Assembly (NCBI RefSeq): GCF_001424565.1
Contig: NZ_LMOL01000007.1
Location: 61,347-125,346, forward strand
Reading direction: 5' to 3'
Length of the DNA: 64,000 nucleotides
From: Arthrobacter sp. Leaf141
GTDB taxonomy: Bacteria; Actinomycetota; Actinomycetes; Actinomycetales; Micrococcaceae
The translations under genes were made by a program, and so were the position numbers. Below, piece by piece: positions 8,753-17,672 of the stretch. Positions within the stretch are counted from its first letter, which is position 1. Every line of letters begins with the position of its first letter. Under the pieces are notes generated by a model that was not told the DNA's origin, did not search any database, and saw only the letters and a list, made by a program, of their open reading frames with translations.

Positions 8753-9503
8753 CCAGCACGCTGCAACGCCCGGCGGCTCCCCTGCGGGGGAGCTGCTGGC
8801 TGGGCACGAATTAGTCGGGATAATCGCCGCGCTTCGGGAGCACTGCCCCTGGATGGGCGCCCTGACGCACGCCTCCCTGGTGGAATACCTCCTCGAGGAG
8901 GCGTACGAACTCGCCGAGACCATCGAGGCGGGTACCCCGGCAGATTCGGGCCAGGTCGCGGAACGCGCGGCCCAGGCCGCGGGGATTGACGACGCCGAAC
9001 TCTGCGGTGAACTGGGCGACGTCCTTTTGCAGGTGGTCCTGCATGCCCGGCTCGCGGAGGAGCGCGGCGCTTTTGCGTTCGACGACGTGGCTCGCGGCCT
9101 GGCTGCCAAAATGGTCCGCCGCAACCCGCACGTGTTCCGTCCCGACGGTTCGCTGCAGGACAGTTTCCCGGCCTCGATCGAGGAAATCGTCCAGACCTGG
9201 GACGCCGTAAAACGCACCGAACGGCCCGGCCGGGCCAGCCCGTTCGAGGGCATCCCGCAGGCCCTTCCCGCCCTGGCGAGGGCGCAGAAGTCCCTGGACC
9301 GCGCGGCACGCGCCGGACTCGCGCTGCCGCCGGCGGGGCCTGCCCCGCAGACGGAGGACGAGCTCGGGGACCTGCTGTTCGGCGTCGTCCGTTCCGCCGC
9401 CGCCGGTGGCCTGGACGCCGAACGCGCCCTGCGCGGTGCCATCAGGCGCTACCAGCAACAGGACGCCCCGGAACCCCGGCCCGCCGCCACACCCCTGCCG
9501 TGA
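8745..9503 (+). CDS. mazG: MazG-family nucleotide pyrophosphohydrolase
   Basis: Protein of about 252 residues in the MazG family, which hydrolyses (d)NTPs to monophosphates and pyrophosphate as house-cleaning or stress control. The N-terminal MazG fold shows EEAYELAETIEAG and GELGDVLLQVVLHARLAEE, the EExxE/ExxD metal-binding pattern. A second shorter block, DELGDLLFGVVRSAAAGG, suggests a degenerate second domain. The TTG at 8745 overlaps the add stop by 8 nt, which favours coupling, but no good ribosome-binding site is visible, so the start is uncertain. mazG next to eno is also seen in M. tuberculosis. Confidence 0.85.
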   Translation: MADQHAATPGGSPAGELLAGHELVGIIAALREHCPWMGALTHASLVEYLLEEAYELAETIEAGTPADSGQVAERAAQAAGIDDAELCGELGDVLLQVVLHARLAEERGAFAFDDVARGLAAKMVRRNPHVFRPDGSLQDSFPASIEEIVQTWDAVKRTERPGRASPFEGIPQALPALARAQKSLDRAARAGLALPPAGPAPQTEDELGDLLFGVVRSAAAGGLDAERALRGAIRRYQQQDAPEPRPAATPLP

Positions 9504-9600
9504 CGTCCGGGGGCTGGATAGGTTTCCGTAACCTGGGCCACTCTGGACTACGCTTGTCCGTGACGAGGACGTCAACATTTTCTGCAACATCCCCCGTTAA

Positions 9601-10902
<1,302 letters not shown>

Positions 10903-10922
10903 TAGCCGCGTAAACCAATAAC

Positions 10923-10963
10923 CGGTGGCTATGGTTGAAAGACCATAGCCACCGTTGTTGTTT
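10923..10963 (+). terminator. Intrinsic terminator of eno
   Basis: A perfect 13-bp stem (10923-10935 with 10942-10954) with a 6-nt loop is followed by TTGTTGTTT. Confidence 0.92.
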
Positions 10964-11026
10964 CAGCAGCACCCGTCCCAGCCCAGCCAGCGGCGACCCC
11001 GGCAGGCTGCGCGTTCCAGGAGTGTC

Positions 11027-11662
11027 ATGGCCACCCGCCGTCCCAAAGTTCCCAAGGTCACCCCCTCCCGCCCAGCCCCGGAAACCTCCGACGGCGCAGA
11101 CAACACCGCGTCCGGCACCCGGCCCGCGCAGGCCGCCACTAAAGCACCGGCCGGCAGCAGCAAGATACAGCCCGGCAGGCCCGGCCCCGCGGGTAAGACG
11201 CCGGGCAGTAAAGCTCCGGCAAGCGGCCGCACAGCCGCCGGCACATCAGCAGACCGGGACGCGGACCACCAGCCAGTCCCGGCCAAAGCGTTCTCCGGCA
11301 GGATGCTGGCCCTGGCCGTGGTGATGGTGGCCATTACCATCCTCCTGGCGCCAACGGTGAAGATCTTCTTCGATAAAAAAGCCGAACTGGATGCCCTGAA
11401 CGCCGACATCGCCGCACGTCAGGCCGAAGGAAAAGCGCTGCGCCAGCAGGTCTCACGCTGGCAGGACCCCAACTACGTGAAGCAGCAGGCCCGCGACCGC
11501 ATTAACATGGTTATGCCGGGCGAAACCGGCTACTGGGTGTTCGGCGGCGATGAGCCGGCCGGCGAAAGCAGCAGCGAACCCGGTGCAGCAACACCAGACC
11601 CCGCCGATCTGCCGTGGGTGGATTCCCTGTGGGAGTCCATCACGCGCGCGGCCACAGACTGA
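11027..11662 (+). CDS. Septum formation initiator protein (FtsB/DivIC family)
   Basis: Bitopic division protein of 211 residues. A basic, Ala/Pro-rich cytoplasmic tail of about 88 residues leads into one membrane helix (MLALAVVMVAITILLAPTV). A short coiled coil follows (KKAELDALNADIAARQAEG) and then the DivIC-type segment DPNYVKQQARDRINMVMPGE. In the divisome such proteins pair with FtsL and FtsQ. The ATG at 11027 is selected by AGGAG at 11018-11022. It lies between eno and DUF501 as in M. tuberculosis (Rv1023-Rv1025), which supports the call. Confidence 0.88.
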   Translation: MATRRPKVPKVTPSRPAPETSDGADNTASGTRPAQAATKAPAGSSKIQPGRPGPAGKTPGSKAPASGRTAAGTSADRDADHQPVPAKAFSGRMLALAVVMVAITILLAPTVKIFFDKKAELDALNADIAARQAEGKALRQQVSRWQDPNYVKQQARDRINMVMPGETGYWVFGGDEPAGESSSEPGAATPDPADLPWVDSLWESITRAATD

Positions 11663-11688
11663 ACCGCAACAGGAAGGACGGCCCGCGC

Positions 11689-12360
11689 ATGGAACACCAC
11701 ACGGCAGCCGCCCGGGATGAAACCCGCCAACCATCAGCCCACGACCTTGACGTACTGAGCAGGCAATTGGGCCGCCCCGTCCGCGATGTTGTGGAAATTC
11801 CTGCCCGCTGCGTCTGCGGCAACCCGCTGGTGGCCGCCACGGCACCGCGGCTGGGCAACGGGACCCCTTTCCCCACCACCTTTTACCTCACCCACCCGGT
11901 GATCACATCCGCCGTGTCGCGCCTCGAAGCCAACGGCGTGATGATCGACATGAACGAACTCCTCGCCGCAGATCCGGAACTGGCCAGCGCCTACCGGGGC
12001 GCGCACGTACAGTACCTGGCGGCCCGTGACGCCATCGGCCAGCGGTCCGGCATCGGCCCCGTCCCGGAGATCGACGGAATCTCTGCCGGCGGCATGCCCA
12101 CCCGCGTCAAATGCCTCCACGTCCTGGTGGGTCACTCGCTCGCCGCCGGTCCCGGAACCAATCCGCTGGGCGACGCCGCACTGGAACAGATCGCCGAATG
12201 GTGGACTGTTGAGAGGTGCTACTGCGACGGCGCCTGGGACACCTCCGGCCTGGCACCTTCGAAGGACCTGAGCCGGCACGGTCCGCAGGGTTTGCCGGAC
12301 ATCGTGGGCCGACCGGCGCCCGTCCGGAAGACAGCGCAGCAGCCGGGGGAGACCGCATGA
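11689..12360 (+). CDS. DUF501 domain protein
   Basis: Conserved actinobacterial protein of unknown function, 223 residues, DUF501 family (Rv1025-like). Family landmarks are RCVCGNPLVAATAPRL near residue 45, PFPTTFYLTHP, and a C-terminal HVLVGHSLAAGPG block followed by CYCDGAWD. The scattered Cys residues (CVCG, CYC) could bind metal, but this is inference. ATG 11689 follows AGGAAGGA at 11671-11678. Its stop overlaps the start of the phosphatase gene (ATGA), so the DivIC-DUF501-ppx genes form one unit. Confidence 0.87.
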   Translation: MEHHTAAARDETRQPSAHDLDVLSRQLGRPVRDVVEIPARCVCGNPLVAATAPRLGNGTPFPTTFYLTHPVITSAVSRLEANGVMIDMNELLAADPELASAYRGAHVQYLAARDAIGQRSGIGPVPEIDGISAGGMPTRVKCLHVLVGHSLAAGPGTNPLGDAALEQIAEWWTVERCYCDGAWDTSGLAPSKDLSRHGPQGLPDIVGRPAPVRKTAQQPGETA

Positions 12361-13304
12361 GCCGCGTTGCTGCCATCGACTGCGGCACCAACTCCATCCG
12401 GCTCCTCATCGCCGACATCGACCGGACCAACGGCACCACCACCCTGACCGACGTGGTGCGCGAGATGCGGGTGGTCCGGCTCGGTGAAGGCGTCGATGCC
12501 ACCGGCGAACTGTCACAGGCCGCCCTGGACCGTACTTTTGCCGCCACCGCCGACTATGCCCGGCTGATTGCCGGGCACGGTCCCGCCGCCGTCCGGTTTG
12601 TTGCCACCTCGGCCAGCCGGGACGCCAGCAACAGGGACGTCTTTGTGGCCGGCATCAGGGACCTGCTGGGCGTCGAACCCGAAGTCATTTCCGGCGACGA
12701 GGAAGCTGCCCTGTCCTTCGCCGGGGCCAGCAGCGTGCTGCCCGTCCTCGACGGCCAGGAAGTCCTGGTGGTGGACCTGGGCGGCGGCAGCACCGAATTC
12801 GTCCTGGGCACCGCAGCCGGCGTGACGGCTGCCGAGTCTGTGGACATCGGCTGCGTCCGCCTCACCGAACGCCACCTGCGCGCCGACCCGCCCACCGCCG
12901 GCCAGATCGCCGCCGCCCAGGCCGACGTGGACAACGCAATCGCCCTCGCGGGCCGGGACGTTCCGCTGGAACGCGCCACCGCCGTCGTGGGCGTCGCCGG
13001 GTCAGTGACCACCATCACCGCCCATGCCCTCCGCCTGGACGAATACTCGCCGGACGCCATCCACGGGGCGGAACTGCCCCTGGCCACCGTCCGCAGCGCC
13101 GCCGGCGACCTGCTGCAGCTCACCCGCGCCGAACGCGCCGCGCTGCCCTACATGCACCCGGGCCGCGTGGACGTGATCGGCGCCGGGGGACTGGTGTGGG
13201 CGCGGATCCTGGAACGCGTGGCTGAGCTGAGCGGCGGCCGGATCACCACCGCCACTGCCAGCGAGCACGATATCCTCGACGGCATTGCGCTGAGCATCGG
13301 CTGA
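12357..13304 (+). CDS. Ppx/GppA-family exopolyphosphatase
   Basis: Exopolyphosphatase / guanosine pentaphosphatase family enzyme (315 residues), a short single-module form like the mycobacterial Ppx proteins. The actin-like ATPase fold is marked by AAIDCGTNSIRLLIAD at the N-terminus, TSASRDASNRDVF, and the phosphate loop DLGGGSTEFVLG. GVAGSVTTITA is near residue 215. The C-terminal regulatory domains of long Ppx are absent. It probably removes polyphosphate ends and may influence (p)ppGpp metabolism. ATG 12357 is fixed by the 4-nt overlap with DUF501. Confidence 0.9.
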   Translation: MSRVAAIDCGTNSIRLLIADIDRTNGTTTLTDVVREMRVVRLGEGVDATGELSQAALDRTFAATADYARLIAGHGPAAVRFVATSASRDASNRDVFVAGIRDLLGVEPEVISGDEEAALSFAGASSVLPVLDGQEVLVVDLGGGSTEFVLGTAAGVTAAESVDIGCVRLTERHLRADPPTAGQIAAAQADVDNAIALAGRDVPLERATAVVGVAGSVTTITAHALRLDEYSPDAIHGAELPLATVRSAAGDLLQLTRAERAALPYMHPGRVDVIGAGGLVWARILERVAELSGGRITTATASEHDILDGIALSIG

Positions 13305-13306
13305 GC

Positions 13307-14707
13307 ATGCATTCATCTTTGCTCCGGGCGGGCGCCCCGCTCCGAAAAGCCACGTCCGCTGTCCTCGCCGTAGGCCTCGCGGCGTGCTTCCTCTGCGCCG
13401 GACTGGCCACCGCCGGGCCTGCCCGGGCCGACGACTGGCGCGACAAGCAATTTTGGCTCGCCGAATCGGGCATCACCAAGGCTTGGGAGGTTTCCAAAGG
13501 CGCCGGCGTCAAGATCGCGGTGATCGACAGCGGCATCGATGGCCAGCACCCGGACCTTAAGGGTGCGCTGGCGGGCGGGTATGACGCGTCCGGGTCCGGC
13601 GCCGCCAACGGGCAGAAGAGCGTCGGCGCCAAACCGGAGCATGGCACCCTGGTGGCCACCATGCTGGCAGGCCGCGGCCACCAGCCGCCGGTGGACCCCA
13701 GCGCCAGCCCCAGCCCGTCACCCAGTCCCACCCCGGCGAACCCTGCCCCGGACGGGATCATCGGCGTGGCCCCCGAAGCCCAGATCCTGTCCGTTTCCAC
13801 CTGGCTGGGATCCGCCAACCCCTCGGGTAAGAGCGACCAGGACCAGATCCCCGAAGCCGTCCGCTGGGCGGTGGACAACGGCGCCAAGGTCATCAACATC
13901 TCCCTGGGCAGCACCACCCCGCAGTGGCCCCAGAGCTGGGACGCGGCGTTCCTCTACGCCGAACAAAAGGACGTGGTGATCGTGGCGGCCGCCGGTAACC
14001 GCGTGGGCGGCAACACCCAGGTGGGTGCGCCTGCCACGATCCCCGGCATCCTCACAGTTGCCGGGCTGGACCGGGACGGCGTGGCCAGCGTGGATGCCTC
14101 CTCCCAGGGCATCAGCATCGGCGTGGCAGCCCCGGCCGAGGACCTGCTGGGCGGCCTGCCCGGCGGCGGCTACACCGAATGGGCCGGCACGTCCGGCTCC
14201 ACACCGATCGTGGCCGGCGTTGCTGCCCTGATCCGCTCCAAGTGGCCCGCCATGACCGCCAAGCAGGTCATCAACCGCATCATCACCACGGCCAAGGATG
14301 CAGGCGCGCCCGGCAAGGACCCGCTGTACGGCTACGGCATCCTCAACGCGGAGGCTGCGCTGAAGGACACGGTTCCGGAAGCCAGCAGCAACCCGCTGGG
14401 CTCCATCGCCGAATGGATCAGGGTCCACCGGCGCGGGATCCCCGCCACCCCGGCCCCTGTGGCCACCGCGGAGGTGCCCAGCGCGGCACCCACGCTGCCC
14501 GAAGCGAAAGTACCCGCAGCCGTGGCGCCCTCGCAGCGGGACACCGCCATTGGCGCCGCCGTCGTGATCGGGTTTGCCCTGCTCATTGTGTTCATCATTG
14601 CTGCCGCCGTCATCCAACTGCGCAGGACGGCCAGGAATCCCGCCCTGCTGCGGGAGGAACCTGACACGGGCACCATGGAACGGGTTGATTCGGGCCGGAA
14701 AACGTAG
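13307..14707 (+). CDS. Membrane-anchored S8 subtilisin-like protease (mycosin-like)
   Basis: Secreted serine protease, 466 residues. An N-terminal signal peptide (hydrophobic stretch around residues 17-35, ending near ARADD) is followed by a subtilase domain. The catalytic residues are Asp in AVIDSGIDGQHPD, His in HGTLVATMLAG and Ser in GTSGSTPIVAGVAAL, with oxyanion Asn in VAAAGN. A Pro/Ser insert (PSASPSPSPSP) sits between the His and the next strand. The C-terminus has a membrane helix (VVIGFALLIVFIIAAAVI) and a short basic tail. This layout matches mycosins of type VII secretion, but no ESX genes are nearby. It starts 2 nt after the phosphatase stop. Confidence 0.88.
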   Translation: MHSSLLRAGAPLRKATSAVLAVGLAACFLCAGLATAGPARADDWRDKQFWLAESGITKAWEVSKGAGVKIAVIDSGIDGQHPDLKGALAGGYDASGSGAANGQKSVGAKPEHGTLVATMLAGRGHQPPVDPSASPSPSPSPTPANPAPDGIIGVAPEAQILSVSTWLGSANPSGKSDQDQIPEAVRWAVDNGAKVINISLGSTTPQWPQSWDAAFLYAEQKDVVIVAAAGNRVGGNTQVGAPATIPGILTVAGLDRDGVASVDASSQGISIGVAAPAEDLLGGLPGGGYTEWAGTSGSTPIVAGVAALIRSKWPAMTAKQVINRIITTAKDAGAPGKDPLYGYGILNAEAALKDTVPEASSNPLGSIAEWIRVHRRGIPATPAPVATAEVPSAAPTLPEAKVPAAVAPSQRDTAIGAAVVIGFALLIVFIIAAAVIQLRRTARNPALLREEPDTGTMERVDSGRKT

Positions 14708-14754
14708 CATTTCCGGCGGACAACGTAGTTAGTGAAGATTTTCACAAACTGCTG

Positions 14755-14760
14755 TATCCT
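14755..14760 (+). promoter_or_regulatory. -10 box for leaderless ndh transcript
   Basis: TATCCT ends exactly 6 nt before ATG 14767 in an AT-rich gap. No Shine-Dalgarno sequence precedes the start. Confidence 0.55.
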
Positions 14761-14766
14761 TAAATC

Positions 14767-16254
14767 ATGGCAACCACCACAGAGCTCCAGGACCGTCCCA
14801 GGGTACTCGTCGTCGGCGGCGGGTACGTCGGCCTGTACGTAGCACTCAAACTGCAGAAGAAGATCGCGAATGCCGGTGGCATCGTCACCCTCGTGGATCC
14901 ACTGCCCTACATGACTTACCAGCCCTTCCTCCCCGAGGTGGCCGGCGGCAACATCGAGGCGCGCCATGCAGTGGTCTCCCACCGCCAGCACCTCAAGCAG
15001 ACCGAGCTCATCCAGGGCCGCGTCACGTCGATCGACCATGCGAACCGCACCGCTGTTGTGGCTCCGGCCGACGGCGGAGCCAACATCGAGGTCCCGTACT
15101 TCGATGTTGTCCTCGCGGCAGGTGCCATCACGCGCACCTTCCCCATCAAGGGCCTCGCGGACAAGGGCATCGGCCTGAAGACCATCGAGGAAGCCGTTGC
15201 CCTGCGCAACAAGCTCCTGGAGCGCATTGAAGTTGCCTCCACCATGACGGACCCGGCCGAACGCGCCCGCGCCCTCACCTTCGTGGTGGTGGGTGGCGGA
15301 TTCGCCGGCATCGAGTGCATCACCGAGATGGAGGACCTGGCCCGCGCCGCGGTCCGCAACAACCCCCGCGTCAAGCAGGAGGAAATCCGCTTTGTGCTGG
15401 TTGAAGCCATGGGCCGCATCATGCCCGAGGTCACGGCCAGCCAGGCCGAATGGGTGGTGGAGCACCTCCGCAGCCGCGGCATCGAGGTCCTGCTGAACAC
15501 CTCCCTGGACAACGCCGAAGGCAGCCTCAGGCTGATCAACCTGCCGGACAAGTCCCTGGCCCAGGATTTCGAAGCCGACACCCTGGTGTGGACTGCAGGC
15601 GTGCAGGCCAACCCGATGGTCCGCTCCACCGACTTCCCGCTGGAGCCCCGCGGCCGTGTCCGCGTCCTGCCGGACCTGCGCATCGGCGGCGACGAAGGCA
15701 TTGTTGACAACGCCTGGGCCGCCGGCGACATCGCCGCTGTACCGGACCTCACCGGCAAGGGCCTGCCCGACGGAACCTGCGTCCCCAACGCCCAGCACGC
15801 CCTTCGCCAGGCCAAGCGCCTCGCCAAGAACCTGTGGGCCTCCCGCTGGGACAAGCAGCTCAAGGACTACAAGCACAAGAACCTCGGTGCTGTGGCCGGT
15901 TTCGGCGAGTGGAAGGGCGTTGCCAACATCAACCTCCTGGGCCGCATCGGCCTGAAGGGCCCGCTGGCCTGGCTCGCACACCGCGGCTACCACGGCATGG
16001 CGATGCCCACGTTCGAGCGCAAGTTCCGCGTGGTCCTCAACTGGGTCATCGCGTTCTTCGCCGGCCGCGACACCACCCAGCTGCTGGACCTGGACAACCC
16101 CCGCGGCGCCTTTGTGGCAGCAGCCACCCCGGCACCCAAGCCTGCGGCCGCAGCTGCACCCGCCGCTGACGCCACCCCCGTGGCCGGCGCCCCCGGTTCC
16201 GCGGAAAAGACCAAGGTTGACCCCAAGGAAGCTGTCACGGCGAACGCCAAATAG
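14767..16254 (+). CDS. ndh: Type II NADH dehydrogenase (NDH-2)
   Basis: Single-subunit FAD flavoprotein (495 residues) that should pass electrons from NADH to menaquinone at the inner face of the membrane without pumping protons. The FAD dinucleotide-binding motif VLVVGGGYVGLYVALKL is at residues 14-30. The NADH-binding motif FVVVGGGFAGIECITE is near residue 175, and the FAD-closing segment WAAGDIAAVPD near 320. A hydrophobic C-terminal segment (VVLNWVIAFFAGRD) is the usual membrane anchor region, and an Ala/Pro-rich tail follows. Start is set by the leaderless -10 box. Flanked by its own terminator, it is probably monocistronic. Confidence 0.92.
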   Translation: MATTTELQDRPRVLVVGGGYVGLYVALKLQKKIANAGGIVTLVDPLPYMTYQPFLPEVAGGNIEARHAVVSHRQHLKQTELIQGRVTSIDHANRTAVVAPADGGANIEVPYFDVVLAAGAITRTFPIKGLADKGIGLKTIEEAVALRNKLLERIEVASTMTDPAERARALTFVVVGGGFAGIECITEMEDLARAAVRNNPRVKQEEIRFVLVEAMGRIMPEVTASQAEWVVEHLRSRGIEVLLNTSLDNAEGSLRLINLPDKSLAQDFEADTLVWTAGVQANPMVRSTDFPLEPRGRVRVLPDLRIGGDEGIVDNAWAAGDIAAVPDLTGKGLPDGTCVPNAQHALRQAKRLAKNLWASRWDKQLKDYKHKNLGAVAGFGEWKGVANINLLGRIGLKGPLAWLAHRGYHGMAMPTFERKFRVVLNWVIAFFAGRDTTQLLDLDNPRGAFVAAATPAPKPAAAAAPAADATPVAGAPGSAEKTKVDPKEAVTANAK

Positions 16255-16276
16255 CGCCACGGCTTTCCCATAACGC

Positions 16277-16322
16277 ACGACGGCGGCTGTTCCCATCACG
16301 GGGATGGCCGCCGTCGTTCGTT
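16277..16322 (+). terminator. Intrinsic terminator of ndh
   Basis: An 11-bp perfect stem (16277-16287 with 16307-16317) with a 19-nt loop is followed by TCGTTT. Confidence 0.85.
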
Positions 16323-16378
16323 TAACGGCTCTGCCTGACGCGCCGCCGGTTCCTCCCGCACCGGCGGTGCCTGGCTCC

Positions 16379-16384
16379 TAGACT
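16379..16384 (+). promoter_or_regulatory. -10 box for leaderless ACT-GNAT transcript
   Basis: TAGACT ends exactly 6 nt before ATG 16391. No Shine-Dalgarno sequence is present. Confidence 0.55.
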
Positions 16385-16390
16385 GGCCGG

Positions 16391-17335
16391 ATGAGTGCCG
16401 AAAAAGATCTACAGACCCTGTTGGCCACTATGGCGCCCACACTCCGGGAGGGTGAATACGTTTTTGTGCAGTGGCCGGACGGCCGCCCGTTGCCGGCCGG
16501 AGCCGAAGCGGCCGTGCGCGAGGCTGAGGGCCTGACGGTGGTGCTGCCCAGGGCAGCAGCGGACAGTGAGGGGCTGGCGTACAGCTTCGTGGCCGCCTGG
16601 ATCACCCTGGAGGTCCATTCGGCGCTGGACGCGGTGGGACTCACGGCGGCCTTCGGTAAGGCGCTGGCGGACGCGCACATCAGCTGCAACGTCCTGGCGG
16701 GACTGCACCACGACCACCTGCTGGTCCCCGCGCCCGATGCGCCGCGGGCCCTGGAGGTCCTGGCAGAACTGTCAGCGGAAAGCCGCCAGCAGGAGCGTCC
16801 CACCCTTGAGCTCCGGAGCGAAACCGAGGCTGACCGGGACGCCATCTATGCCCTGGTTGCCGACGCCTTCGCCATCTCGCCGGCCACTGGCCTTCCTGCG
16901 GTGGGCGAACCTGCGGAGGTGGCCGTGCTGCGGGGGCTGTTCGAGGCGGAGGAGTACCTGCCGGACCTCAGCGTCGTGGCCGTCCTGGCCGGGGAAGTGG
17001 TGGGCCATGTCATCAGCACACGCGGATGGGTGGGGGACCACGAACTCCTGGGCCTGGGCCCCCTGGCCGTCACGCCGCGGCTGCAGCGGCATGGTGTGGG
17101 GTCGGCGCTGGTGCAGGAGAGCATCGCCAGGGCCAATGCTGCGGGCGAGCGAGGCATCGCGCTGCTGGGCAGCCCCGAGTACTACCCCCGGTTCGGCTTT
17201 GTGCCCGCGGCCAACTTCGGGGTCCTGGCTCCGGACGAGGCCTGGGGTGACTATTTCCAGCTGCTGCCCCTGGCGCTCTGGCCCGGGGGAGTGCACGGTA
17301 CCTTCCGGTACGCGGAGCCATTCAGCCTCGCCTGA
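16391..17335 (+). CDS. ACT-domain / GNAT acetyltransferase fusion
   Basis: Two domains that are usually separate proteins are joined here in 314 residues. Residues 1-130 resemble the ACT_3 plus ACT_7 pair: DLQTLLATMAPTLREGEYVF, then VGLTAAFGKALADAHISCNV and HHDHLLVP. Residues 140-310 are a GNAT acetyltransferase with LRSETEADRDAIYALV, the acetyl-CoA loop LQRHGVGSALVQESI, and GSPEYYPRFGF, the YhbS-like family signature. The ACT part could sense a small molecule, perhaps an amino acid, and control acetylation; that is inference. The substrate is unknown. The gene is isolated between a terminator and a tRNA. Confidence 0.85.
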   Translation: MSAEKDLQTLLATMAPTLREGEYVFVQWPDGRPLPAGAEAAVREAEGLTVVLPRAAADSEGLAYSFVAAWITLEVHSALDAVGLTAAFGKALADAHISCNVLAGLHHDHLLVPAPDAPRALEVLAELSAESRQQERPTLELRSETEADRDAIYALVADAFAISPATGLPAVGEPAEVAVLRGLFEAEEYLPDLSVVAVLAGEVVGHVISTRGWVGDHELLGLGPLAVTPRLQRHGVGSALVQESIARANAAGERGIALLGSPEYYPRFGFVPAANFGVLAPDEAWGDYFQLLPLALWPGGVHGTFRYAEPFSLA

Positions 17336-17355
17336 CGGGATACCATTGAGCAGTT

Positions 17356-17429
17356 GCCCCAGTAGCCCAATTGGCAGAGGCAGCAGACTTAAAATCTGCG
17401 TGTTGTGGGTTCGAGTCCCACCTGGGGTA
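17356..17429 (+). tRNA. tRNA-Leu (anticodon UAA), short variable loop
   Basis: A 74-nt cloverleaf. The acceptor stem is 17356-17362 with 17422-17428 (first pair G-U), the D arm is 17365-17381, and the anticodon stem is GCAGA/TCTGC with loop CTTAAAA, anticodon TAA at 17390-17392. The variable loop is only 5 nt (GTGTT, 17400-17404). The T arm GTGGG-TTCGAGT-CCCAC is at 17405-17421. CCA is not encoded. The anticodon reads UUA/UUG (Leu), yet bacterial leucine tRNAs normally carry a long variable arm, so the identity is slightly ambiguous. Confidence 0.88.
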
Positions 17430-17557
17430 CAGGCCCGGCATCAGCCGAAAATCGGGAAGCCGTTCGCGACGCGGGCGGCTTTTCCTGTGCCCGGGACAGC
17501 CCGCGGCGGGCGCCGGATGTCCGCTTAATTCCGCATAGGCAACGACTGTTATAAGGA

Positions 17558-17573
17558 TGTGACCTCAGTCACT
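17558..17573 (+). promoter_or_regulatory. CRP/GlxR-type site upstream of the branched-chain binding protein
   Basis: TGTGA-N6-TCACT matches the CRP/GlxR half-site pattern. A TAGCTT -10-like box at 17596-17601 would put the site centre about 42 nt upstream of transcription start, the class II activator position. The rest of the 243-nt gap between the tRNA and the gene shows no ORF that I can support. Confidence 0.45.
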
Positions 17574-17672
17574 TATCTTCGGCCGGTATTTGCATTAGCT
17601 TGAAGCCTAATCAGGAACACCTGACCATGCGCATCAAAGGCCGTTCGCACCTTTCGATCCAGGAGATTCTCA

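Noticed and set aside
6887..9442. Very long open frame of 851 codons on the - strand under dedA2, add and mazG
   Set aside because: It is the antisense shadow of three well-supported genes in a high-GC sequence; its product is low in hydrophobic order, rich in Gly/His/Asp/Gln and has no domain I recognise.
13697..13740. Ser/Pro repeat coding segment in the subtilase as a possible tandem repeat or insertion
   Set aside because: It is a short in-frame linker common in secreted actinobacterial proteins, without flanking duplications.
14332..16299. Open frame of 655 codons on the - strand under the subtilase end and ndh
   Set aside because: Spans two genes and a terminator and lacks a credible start or family.
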